Under the pieces are notes generated by a model. It saw only the letters and a program-made list of their open reading frames with translations, was not told the DNA's origin and searched no databases. Position numbers and translations under genes: made by a program. From NCBI RefSeq assembly GCF_965228805.1, contig NZ_CBDDIE010000003.1, positions 806,001 to 870,000 on the forward strand: a stretch of 64,000 nt of DNA. The letters run 5' to 3'. Each line of letters starts with the position of its first letter. The stretch's first letter is position 1. Shown one piece after another: positions 57,246 to 64,000 of the stretch. The DNA is from JASBTN01 sp965228805 (GTDB taxonomy: Bacteria > Pseudomonadota > Alphaproteobacteria > Rhodobacterales > Rhodobacteraceae).

Positions 57246-57406
57246 TGGACCCGGTTGCGCTAGGATTCTACGCGGTGATCTGCGGGCTGTTGAGCCTGGC
57301 CGCGCCGAGCCTGGGCCGCCCCTTCCTGCGCTTGGGTATCGGCGCGTTGGTCGGGATCATTGCGGCTGCGGTGCTGCCGATGCTGAAGTCGGCGATGGGG
57401 CTCTAA
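57245..57406 (+). CDS. Small hydrophobic protein, 53 aa
   Basis: A short frame starting on the last base of the MAPEG stop codon (TGATG). It encodes MDPVALGFYAVICGLLSLAA and a second hydrophobic stretch (LGIGALVGIIAAAVLPML), so two membrane segments. The coupling and composition suggest a real gene translated with the MAPEG protein. No family is recognised. Confidence 0.6.
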   Translation: MDPVALGFYAVICGLLSLAAPSLGRPFLRLGIGALVGIIAAAVLPMLKSAMGL

Positions 57407-57516
57407 CGGCCCTCTGCTGACGCATCCTGTCACCAGTGACAGCGGCGTGATCTAGCGCGGTGCCCGAGAACAAGGATAGGCGGGCTACAACCGAAAACAG
57501 TCCGGGGTCTCGCATC

Positions 57517-57873
57517 ATGAAACTGAACTACGTCGTGCTCGGCACGAATGACATGGCGGCAGCGACCGCCTTCTACGCCGCGCTTTTCGACGGGACCGGG
57601 TTGAACCATGTCCCGGCGTCGGATCGCATGACCTATTGGCTGGGTGAGGATTTCGCCTTTGCCCTGGCGATCCCGTTCGATCAGAACCCGGCCACCAACG
57701 GCAACGGGACCATGGTGGGCTTCGCGGTCGGATCTGCGGACGAGGTCAAACGGCTTCACGCAAAGGCCATCGCCCTTGGCGGCAGTTGCGCGGGCGAGCC
57801 CGGCCAGCGCGAACCCAAGTTTTCCGCCTATGTGCGGGACCTGGACCGCAACAAACTCTGCTTCTCCGACTGA
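57517..57873 (+). CDS. VOC family (glyoxalase-like) protein
   Basis: A 118-residue single-unit vicinal-oxygen-chelate protein. It has the beta-alpha-beta pattern NYVVLGTNDMAAATAFYAALFDG and ends FSAYVRDLDRNKLCFSD, where the conserved acidic metal or structural residues lie. Which reaction it serves cannot be told. It ends convergently with the pentapeptide-repeat gene; a small GCCCGG/CCGGGC hairpin at 57884-57900 lies between them. Confidence 0.82.
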   Translation: MKLNYVVLGTNDMAAATAFYAALFDGTGLNHVPASDRMTYWLGEDFAFALAIPFDQNPATNGNGTMVGFAVGSADEVKRLHAKAIALGGSCAGEPGQREPKFSAYVRDLDRNKLCFSD

Positions 57874-57918
57874 GGCCGACTGCGCCCGGACAGGCCGGGC
57901 ACAGTCAGATCCCGAGCA

Positions 57919-58458
57919 TTACTTGCACTCGCCGATGGAGCCCTCGCCGCAGGTGCGACCATCGGTCCAGGTGGCACCGACCAGATTGGCTTCGATCAGG
58001 ATTGCATCAGTCATCTTGGCACCCAGCAGGTTCGCACCGCGCAGGTCGGCATCCAGCAGGTTCACGCCGGTCAGGTTCGCCATCGTCAGGTCTGCGCCCT
58101 GCAGGTTGACCGCGTGCATGTGCGCGCCGGTCAGGTCGGCCAACATCAGGTTGGCATCGGCCAGATTGGTCATGTGCAGGATGGCGCGTGTCAGGGTGGC
58201 ACGCGACAGGTTCGCGCGATCCAGCCGCATCGTGGTCATCGAGGCATCGGTCATATCCACACCGGACATGTCCGCATCCATGCGGATCGCGCCCGCGCAT
58301 TGCGCTTCCGGCACATAATCGCAGACGCCGTTGTAGTCACGGTCGTTGGTGGTTTCCTCCGACCAGGCCAGAGCGGTGCCGGTGGTCGCCACCGCCAGAA
58401 CGGCGGCGCACAAAGAAAGGCTCATGGGGGGTAGTTTCAGCATCTTGTCCATTGTCAT
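57919..58458 (-). CDS. Secreted pentapeptide-repeat protein
   Basis: A 179-residue protein with a Sec signal peptide (cut near residue 31, after ALA). The rest is a run of A(D/N)LXX-type pentapeptide repeats from about residue 65 to 160 (for example ANLSR ATLTR AILHM TNLAD). Such repeats fold as a right-handed beta-helix. Four Cys outside the repeat (near residues 46, 54, 169 and 178) may form disulfides in the periplasm. Function unknown. Confidence 0.85.
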   Translation of the reverse strand: MTMDKMLKLPPMSLSLCAAVLAVATTGTALAWSEETTNDRDYNGVCDYVPEAQCAGAIRMDADMSGVDMTDASMTTMRLDRANLSRATLTRAILHMTNLADANLMLADLTGAHMHAVNLQGADLTMANLTGVNLLDADLRGANLLGAKMTDAILIEANLVGATWTDGRTCGEGSIGECK

Positions 58459-58565
58459 CGCGTCTCTCCGATCAGTCTCAAGGGATCATTGAGCCTTGCA
58501 TGCAGCCCCCGCGCCGAACCTAACCGAGATCAAGTGCCGCAGGGCAGAATGCCACATTCCCACAA

Positions 58566-58596
58566 AGAAAACGCCCCGCGGAGGTCCGCAGGGCGC
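58566..58596 (-). terminator. Terminator after the formate dehydrogenase gene
   Basis: On the minus strand CGCCCTGCGG (58595-58586), a 4-base loop and CCGCGGGGCG are followed by TTTTC. One mismatch in the 10-bp stem. It ends the fdh transcript about 35 bases past its stop. Confidence 0.82.
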
Positions 58597-58629
58597 TTAT
58601 CGAATCATCTGTATATTATGGAGTTTTTA

Positions 58630-61395
58630 TTACTCAGCAGCGATTCCCGGCTCGTTCGCCTTCTCGACCCGCACGGCCGAGAACTTCATCTCGGCGATCT
58701 TGCCATAGGGGTCCAGCGCCGGGTTGGTCAGCAGGTTTGCCGCCGCCTCGACATAGGCGAAGGGCAGGAAGACCATGTTCTCGGCAATCGCGTAATCGGC
58801 CCGCGCCATTACGGTGATCGTGCCACGACGGGTGGTCAGGCGCACCAGGTCGCCCGGCTCCACGCCCATGTCGCGCAGGGTCTTGGGGTTCATCGAACAG
58901 TTCGCCTCCGGTTCGATCGCGTCCAGAACCACCGAGCGGCGGGTCATCGAGCCGGTGTGCCAGTGTTCCAGCTGACGGCCGGTGGTCAGCACCATCGGGT
59001 ATTCGTCATCCGGGGTTTCGGCGGGCGGGATGATCGTGGCGGGGGCAAAACGCGCCCGGCCACCGGCACGCGGGAAGCCGTCACCGAAGACGACCGCCTG
59101 ACCGGGATCTTCCGGCGACAGCGACGGGTAGGTCACCGCGTTCTGCGCCTCAAGGCGGTCCCAGGTGATGTTCGCCAGCGAGGGCATCGCCTGCTCCATC
59201 TCGCCGTAGACGTCACGCGGGTGCTCGTAGGTCCAGTCCAGACCGATGCGCTTGGCCAGCTCGGTGGTGATCCACCAATCCTCCTGCGCCTCGCCCGGGG
59301 GCGGTACGGCCGGGCGGCCCATCTGCACGGTGCGGTTGGTGTTGGACACAGTGCCGCGTTTTTCGGCGAAGGCGCCAGCGGGCAGGACCACGTCGGCATA
59401 GCTGGCGGTTTCGGTCAGGAAGATGTCCTGGCTGACCAGGAACTCCATGCGTTTCAGCGCCTCGCGCACGTGGTTCACATCCGGGTCGGACATGGCCGGG
59501 TTTTCGCCCAGGATGTACATGCCCTTGATCTTGCGGTCATAGACGGCGTCCATGATCTCGACCACGGTCAGGCCCTTGTCGGGAGACAGGTTGTCCGTGC
59601 CCCAAAGCGCCTGGTACTTGGCGCGCACCTCGGGGTCGCCGACCGGCTTGTAATCCGGGTAGAACATCGGGATCAGCCCCGCGTCCGACGCGCCCTGCAC
59701 GTTGTTCTGACCGCGCAGCGGGTGCAGGCCCGTGCCCGGGCGCCCCACGTTGCCGGTCATCAGCGCCAGCGCGATCAGGCAGCGCGAGTTGTCGGTGCCG
59801 TGGGTGTGCTGGCTGACGCCCATGCCCCAGAAGATCATGCCGTTCTTGCCCGCCGCAAAGGTGCGGGCCGCAGCACGCAGCTCGTCGGCCGGGATGCCGC
59901 AGATCTCCTCCATCGCTTCCGGCGAGAAGGCCTTCAGATGCTCGCGCATCGCCTCCCAGTTCTCGGTGTGCTTTGCGATGTAGTCATCGTCCTGCAGCCC
60001 TTCCTCGGCAATCACATGCATGATCGCGTTCAGCATCGACACATCCGCGCCCGGCTTGAACAGCAAGCGGTGGGTGGCGAACCGGCCCATGCCGACGCCG
60101 CGCGGATCCATCACGATCAGCTTGCCGCCACGCTTGGTGAACTGCTTGAAATAGGTCGCCGCGACCGGGTGGTTCTCGATCGGGTTCGACCCGATGACGA
60201 TGGCCACATCGGCGTTCTCGATCTCGTTGAAGCTGGCCGTCACCGCGCCCGATCCGACATTTTCCAGCAGAGCCGACACCGACGAGGCGTGGCACAGGCG
60301 GGTGCAGTGGTCGACGTTGTTATGGGCAAAGCCCTGGCGGATGAACTTCTGGAACAGGTAGGCTTCTTCGTTGGTGCATTTGGCCGAGCCGAACCCGGCC
60401 ACCGCCTCGCCCCCATGGGTGTCGCGCAGACGGGTCAGGCCCGCAGCGGCAACATCCAGCGCCTCTTCCCAGGTCGCTTCGCGGAAATGGGTCAGCGGGT
60501 TGGCGGGATCGACGTTCAGACCTTTTTCCGCGCCTTCCTTGCGGATCAGCGGCTTGGTCAGGCGATGCGGGTGGTTGATGTAGTCGAAGCCAAAGCGACC
60601 CTTGACGCAGAGGCGCCCTTCGTTGGCCGGGCCGTTGATGCCCTCGACATGCACGACCTTGTCACCCTTGATCTTCATCGAGACCTGACAGCCGACGCCA
60701 CAGAAGGGGCAGACGCTTTCGACTTCCTTGTCGAAGTCCTGCTTGTCGGCCTGGACCGTGGCGGGCATCAGCGCGCCGGTTGGGCAGGCCTGAACGCATT
60801 CGCCACAGGCCACGCAGGTCGAGGCACCCATGTCATCACCCTGGTCGAACACAGGGTAGGCATCGTGGCCGCGCCCCGCCATGCCGATCACGTCATTGAC
60901 CTGAACCTCTCGACAGGCCCGCACACAGAGGTTGCAGCTGATGCAGGCATCCAGGTTCACGCGCATCGCGACATGGCTGTCGTCCAGCAGGGGAATGCGG
61001 CCCTCTTCCAGCTTGGGGAAGCGACTTTCCGTCACGCCCTGCGCCTCGGCCATGTCCCAGAAATGTGACGAGGTATCGTGCGCTTCCTCGCGGGCGGGCT
61101 GGTCGGCGACCAGCATCTCCATCACCATCTTGCGCGCGGTCTTGGCGCGGGCGTTGTCGGAGTTGACCACCATGCCCTCGGCTGGCGCCCGCACGCAGGA
61201 GGCGGTCAGGGTGCGCTCACCCTCGACTTCGACCATGCAGGCCCGGCAGTTACCGTCCGAGCGATAGCCGACCTGGTCCTTGTGACACAGGTGGGGAATG
61301 GTCGTGCCTTCGCGCTTTGCGACCTCCCAAATGGTTTCGCCATCGCGCGCGACAACCTCGCGCCCGTCCAGGGTGAATTTGATTCCGTCCGACAT
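58630..61395 (-). CDS. Formate dehydrogenase alpha subunit (FdsA/FdhF type, Cys-containing)
   Basis: A 921-residue molybdopterin enzyme that would oxidise formate to CO2. Order: an N-terminal [2Fe-2S] domain (HLCHKDQVGYRSDGNCRACM), two ferredoxin clusters (CISCNLCVRACR and CVACGECVQACP), a proximal cluster (CPFCGVGC) and the catalytic domain with molybdenum ligand Cys in TRLCHASS. This domain order is that of the cytoplasmic NAD-dependent FdsA. No fdsB, fdsG or fdhD is next to it here. I start at ATG 61395 (MSDGIKFTLDG); upstream codons lack support. Confidence 0.9.
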   Translation of the reverse strand: MSDGIKFTLDGREVVARDGETIWEVAKREGTTIPHLCHKDQVGYRSDGNCRACMVEVEGERTLTASCVRAPAEGMVVNSDNARAKTARKMVMEMLVADQPAREEAHDTSSHFWDMAEAQGVTESRFPKLEEGRIPLLDDSHVAMRVNLDACISCNLCVRACREVQVNDVIGMAGRGHDAYPVFDQGDDMGASTCVACGECVQACPTGALMPATVQADKQDFDKEVESVCPFCGVGCQVSMKIKGDKVVHVEGINGPANEGRLCVKGRFGFDYINHPHRLTKPLIRKEGAEKGLNVDPANPLTHFREATWEEALDVAAAGLTRLRDTHGGEAVAGFGSAKCTNEEAYLFQKFIRQGFAHNNVDHCTRLCHASSVSALLENVGSGAVTASFNEIENADVAIVIGSNPIENHPVAATYFKQFTKRGGKLIVMDPRGVGMGRFATHRLLFKPGADVSMLNAIMHVIAEEGLQDDDYIAKHTENWEAMREHLKAFSPEAMEEICGIPADELRAAARTFAAGKNGMIFWGMGVSQHTHGTDNSRCLIALALMTGNVGRPGTGLHPLRGQNNVQGASDAGLIPMFYPDYKPVGDPEVRAKYQALWGTDNLSPDKGLTVVEIMDAVYDRKIKGMYILGENPAMSDPDVNHVREALKRMEFLVSQDIFLTETASYADVVLPAGAFAEKRGTVSNTNRTVQMGRPAVPPPGEAQEDWWITTELAKRIGLDWTYEHPRDVYGEMEQAMPSLANITWDRLEAQNAVTYPSLSPEDPGQAVVFGDGFPRAGGRARFAPATIIPPAETPDDEYPMVLTTGRQLEHWHTGSMTRRSVVLDAIEPEANCSMNPKTLRDMGVEPGDLVRLTTRRGTITVMARADYAIAENMVFLPFAYVEAAANLLTNPALDPYGKIAEMKFSAVRVEKANEPGIAAE

Positions 61396-61497
61396 ATATG
61401 CCTCCGCGTAGTCCGGGCAGTATACACCACGCTGCCCGAACCCGCAGTCTTCCAAAGCCGACAAACCACGCGCTTTTTGCGCCAGACGGCCTTTCGC

Positions 61498-62679
61498 CTA
61501 TTCCCCCGGGGGGATGCGGGTGGCGATATAGTCCGGCAATCCGCCCTTGGTCACCATGCGCGCATCGTCGATCCGCATGGCCTCAAGGCTGTCCATTTCC
61601 ATGAGCGGGGTGAGGTCCGTGGCCCTGGTTTCGTTCAACCACAGCCCCTGAACCGCATCCATATTCGCCAGGGGCGAAAGGTCCGTGGCGGGGATACGCG
61701 AAAGGCTGATCTGCTGAACCGACACCAGCCCGGCCAAGGGGGAAAGGTCGGCGATTTGGGTGTCCGAAAGGTCCAGCTGTTTCAACGCGGGAAGGTCAAT
61801 CAGGGGCGACAGGTCGGTCAGAGGCGTCTCGCGCAGGTCCAACTGCTTGAGCCGCTGCATCCCACTGATCGCCGTCAGGTCCGACACCATACTGCCCCGC
61901 AGGTTCAGCCCCTCCAAATTGACCGCCGCCGAGAGGGCCGAGATATCCGTCAAGGCCGACCCCTCAGCCGACAGTCGTCGGAACCCCGGCCCGAAAGGCG
62001 CCCCGTCCAGCGAGGTCACCTCGGCACCGTTCAGGGTCAGATGGGTCAGCCCCTTAACTCCGGACAGGCCGGACAGATCGGTCAACCGCGCGCCACGCAG
62101 AAACAGGCTGTTCAGGGTCATGCCGGACAGAGGCGACAGGTCCGATACGCCAGTATGCGCCAGGGCCAACTGGCGCAAATCCTGCCAGCCCACCAACCCC
62201 TCCAGCCCGGCCACAGGGGTTTCGATCAGCGACAGCCGCTCCAGAGGAGGCAGGACAGCGAGGTTCAAGGGGGCGACTTGCACACGGGACAAAAAGACAT
62301 CCCGCAGCTCTGTCATCCCACCCAGGGGGGCAAGGTCAGTTGCACCCAACTCTTTCAACGCCAGATGGCGCAGGGGAAGCCCAACCAGAGGGGAGAGACT
62401 TTCAACCTCGACCCGCTCCAAAGACAGTTTCTCCAACCCTTTGAGCGTACTGAGCGGGGTCAGGTCCACCGCGCGCCCATCGCCGCGCACATTGACCCAA
62501 GTGACCCATTCCAGGGCTTCAATACCGCTCAGATTGGGCGTGTCACCATCCAAACGCACCGTCAGGGAGGTATCATCGCGCTTCTGACATTGTCCCGCAA
62601 ATTCAACGCATTCCTCCTCTGCAACCGCAGGGTTGGACAAAAACAGGCCGAGTGCCAGAAGGCCGGGAAGAAAACGCAT
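61498..62679 (-). CDS. Secreted leucine-rich repeat protein
   Basis: A 393-residue protein with a signal peptide (MRFLPGLLALGLFLSNPAVA). The mature part is a run of 22-residue leucine-rich repeats of internalin-like type (LKQLDLRETPLTDLSPLIDLPA and LKQLDLSDTQIADLSPLAGL follow each other exactly). At least a dozen units are visible. Two Cys near the mature N-terminus (EECVEFAGQCQ) may cap the solenoid. A binding role in the periplasm or outside is likely but the partner is unknown. Confidence 0.85.
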   Translation of the reverse strand: MRFLPGLLALGLFLSNPAVAEEECVEFAGQCQKRDDTSLTVRLDGDTPNLSGIEALEWVTWVNVRGDGRAVDLTPLSTLKGLEKLSLERVEVESLSPLVGLPLRHLALKELGATDLAPLGGMTELRDVFLSRVQVAPLNLAVLPPLERLSLIETPVAGLEGLVGWQDLRQLALAHTGVSDLSPLSGMTLNSLFLRGARLTDLSGLSGVKGLTHLTLNGAEVTSLDGAPFGPGFRRLSAEGSALTDISALSAAVNLEGLNLRGSMVSDLTAISGMQRLKQLDLRETPLTDLSPLIDLPALKQLDLSDTQIADLSPLAGLVSVQQISLSRIPATDLSPLANMDAVQGLWLNETRATDLTPLMEMDSLEAMRIDDARMVTKGGLPDYIATRIPPGE

Positions 62680-62833
62680 GCGGGGAACTCCGATCAAGGG
62701 CGATTTCGCGAAAGCAACACCAGCGCTGGTCCAGTTTCAAGCGAAAGATGAGCCAGTTTCAAATTCTCACCCAAAGCCCCTTTCCTCACTCCACGCGCTC
62801 GCCTACCAATGCCGGGCAATACGGAGGCATCCC

Positions 62834-63484
62834 ATGACCACGCTCACCCTGATCCGCCACGGCCAGGCCAATAACACGGCCACGACCGAGGACGGCTATG
62901 ACCGCTTGTCCGACCTGGGCCGCCAGCAGGCGCGCTGGTTGGGCGAACATATGCGCGCCACGGGGGCCGAGTTCGACAAGGTCTTTACCGGCTCACTGAT
63001 CCGCCATCAGCAGACCGCCGAAGAATGGGGTGCCGAGGCCTTCACAGTGGACGAGCGCCTGAACGAGGTGCGCTATTTCGACCTGTCCGAACGCATGCAC
63101 GCGCAATTCGGCATCGCGGTGCCGCGCACGCATGAGGAATTCGTCGATCACCTGCCCCTGACCTTCTCGGCCTGGCAGGAGGGCAAGATCGACGGCGTCT
63201 CCGAAACCTTCCACGACTTCCAGACCCGCGTCTCGGACGTGATCCACGACCTCGCCGGGGCGGGCGACAATGTCATCGCCTTTACCTCCGGCGGTTTCAT
63301 CGGCATGGCGACCCGCGTGGTCATGGGGCTGGATATCGGGCCCTTTACCCGGGCGATCCTGCCGATCATGAACTCTTCCGTGCACAAGATGCGCCTGATG
63401 CCCGCCGGGCTGACCCTGACCCAGTTCAACGCGGTGCCTCACCTTGAGAACCCTGCGCGTCACGACGCGCAGACGCATTTCTGA
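62834..63484 (+). CDS. Histidine phosphatase family protein
   Basis: A 216-residue phosphoglycerate-mutase-like phosphatase. The catalytic RHG motif is at residues 8-10 (LTLIRHGQANN). The second-site residues appear in FTGSLIRHQQTAEEW and the later FTSGGFIGMA, where His is replaced by Ser-Gly-Gly, so the second catalytic His is not at its usual place. ACGGAGG before the ATG is the ribosome-binding site. It lies 10 bases before the GST-like gene. Confidence 0.85.
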   Translation: MTTLTLIRHGQANNTATTEDGYDRLSDLGRQQARWLGEHMRATGAEFDKVFTGSLIRHQQTAEEWGAEAFTVDERLNEVRYFDLSERMHAQFGIAVPRTHEEFVDHLPLTFSAWQEGKIDGVSETFHDFQTRVSDVIHDLAGAGDNVIAFTSGGFIGMATRVVMGLDIGPFTRAILPIMNSSVHKMRLMPAGLTLTQFNAVPHLENPARHDAQTHF

Positions 63485-63494
63485 GGAGGCCCCG

Positions 63495-64000
63495 ATGGAC
63501 CTGTTCTACGCCCCCAACTCAATCTCGGTCGCCACGGCAATCGCACTGGAGGAAGCCGGGATCACCTATACGCCCCGCCTTGTGGACTTCGCCTCCAGTG
63601 CACAATCACAACCCGAATACCTGGCCGTGAACCCCAAGGGCCGCGTACCGGCCCTGGTCATTGACGGGCAGATCCTGACCGAAACCGGTGCCCTTCTGGA
63701 ACATATCGCGACGCTCGCACCTCAGGCCGGGTTGGTGCCAGCCGCCCCCATGGCCGCTTTCCGTATGCGCGAGGTCATGTATTACCTCGCCACCACCATG
63801 CATGTGGCCCACGCACACAAGCTGCGCGGCGCCCGTTGGGCCGACAAGCCTGAGAGCCACGCCGACATGACCGCCAAGGTGCCCGAAACCATGTCCGCCT
63901 GCTGCACCCATCTGGAAGCCACCTGTGACTTTGCGCCCTTTGTTGTCGCGGGTGGGCTGACATTGGCCGACATCTACCTGTATGTGATCTGCACCTGGCT
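63495..64000 (+). CDS. Glutathione S-transferase family protein (3' end outside window)
   Basis: The open frame runs from ATG 63495 to the window edge. The N-terminal thioredoxin-fold domain shows NSISVATAIALEEAGI, the cis-Pro segment GRVPALVIDGQ and LTETGALLEHIA, all typical of GSTs. The helical C-terminal domain has started (LTLADIYLYVI) when the sequence ends. GAGGAGG precedes the ATG. The substrate is unknown. Confidence 0.88.
   Translation, partial: MDLFYAPNSISVATAIALEEAGITYTPRLVDFASSAQSQPEYLAVNPKGRVPALVIDGQILTETGALLEHIATLAPQAGLVPAAPMAAFRMREVMYYLATTMHVAHAHKLRGARWADKPESHADMTAKVPETMSACCTHLEATCDFAPFVVAGGLTLADIYLYVICTW

Noticed and set aside
58630..61395. Selenocysteine-containing formate dehydrogenase
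   Set aside because: The molybdenum-ligand position is encoded as Cys (TRLCHASS); there is no in-frame TGA.
61498..62679. CRISPR-like repeat array, suggested by regularly spaced similar DNA
   Set aside because: The repetition has a 66-base period and encodes 22-residue leucine-rich repeats; units differ and there are no spacers. No CRISPR array was found in the window.

Overview
The window is GC-rich chromosomal DNA from an alphaproteobacterium, most likely a marine Rhodobacteraceae (Roseobacter group) species. This rests on the rrn layout (16S, tRNA-Ile, tRNA-Ala, 23S, 5S, tRNA-fMet), an AU-rich helix-9 insertion in the 23S gene, a dense cluster of GANTC (CcrM methylation) sites, TAT-exported molybdoenzymes, and the codon style and family mix. 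I did no database search; names come from motifs and family knowledge.

Layout. (1) 1-6711: the end of a glycerol/glycerol-3-phosphate-type ABC importer, then glpD, glpK, an AraC-type regulator and two SDR oxidoreductases. (2) 6852-10679: a three-subunit molybdo-flavoenzyme of the CO/xanthine dehydrogenase family, ending in a MoaD/ThiS-like small protein with a terminal Gly-Gly. (3) 10680-17830: an FNR-type site, then the periplasmic nitrate reductase operon napFDAGHBC, a terminator and a DUF2478 gene. (4) 18021-23504: one complete rrn operon on the minus strand, followed by a gene-free stretch with a DnaA box and 12 GANTC sites, many spaced about one helical turn apart. (5) 24286-32301, minus strand: msrP, a small GDCCVxC protein and msrQ; an FMN glutamate-synthase-like protein; an Mpo1-like protein; dGTPase; clpB behind a heat-shock-type promoter. 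(6) 32482-37938: pyrF and small genes, then an accessory patch with an IS110-family element and a decayed phage-type MuF polymorphic toxin next to an intact immunity gene. (7) 37938-46501: NfeD/stomatin, NUDIX, DinB, a CZB-domain protein, N-formylglutamate amidohydrolase, tRNA-Val, rpmJ, an L,D-transpeptidase, a PaaK-like ligase and uncharacterised proteins. (8) 46591-56782: a branched-chain-type (LIV) ABC importer with an acyl-CoA synthetase, divergent from a hybrid histidine kinase and response regulator. (9) 56847-64000: MAPEG protein, a 53-residue membrane protein, VOC protein, pentapeptide-repeat protein, a stand-alone formate dehydrogenase alpha subunit, an LRR protein, a histidine phosphatase and the start of a glutathione S-transferase-like gene.

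Molybdenum is a recurring theme: NapA, the molybdo-flavoenzyme, MsrP and formate dehydrogenase all use it. The points most worth a second look are the phased GANTC array, the broken MuF toxin with retained immunity gene, the GDCCVxC gene inside msrPQ, and the MoaD-like protein tied to the molybdo-flavoenzyme.
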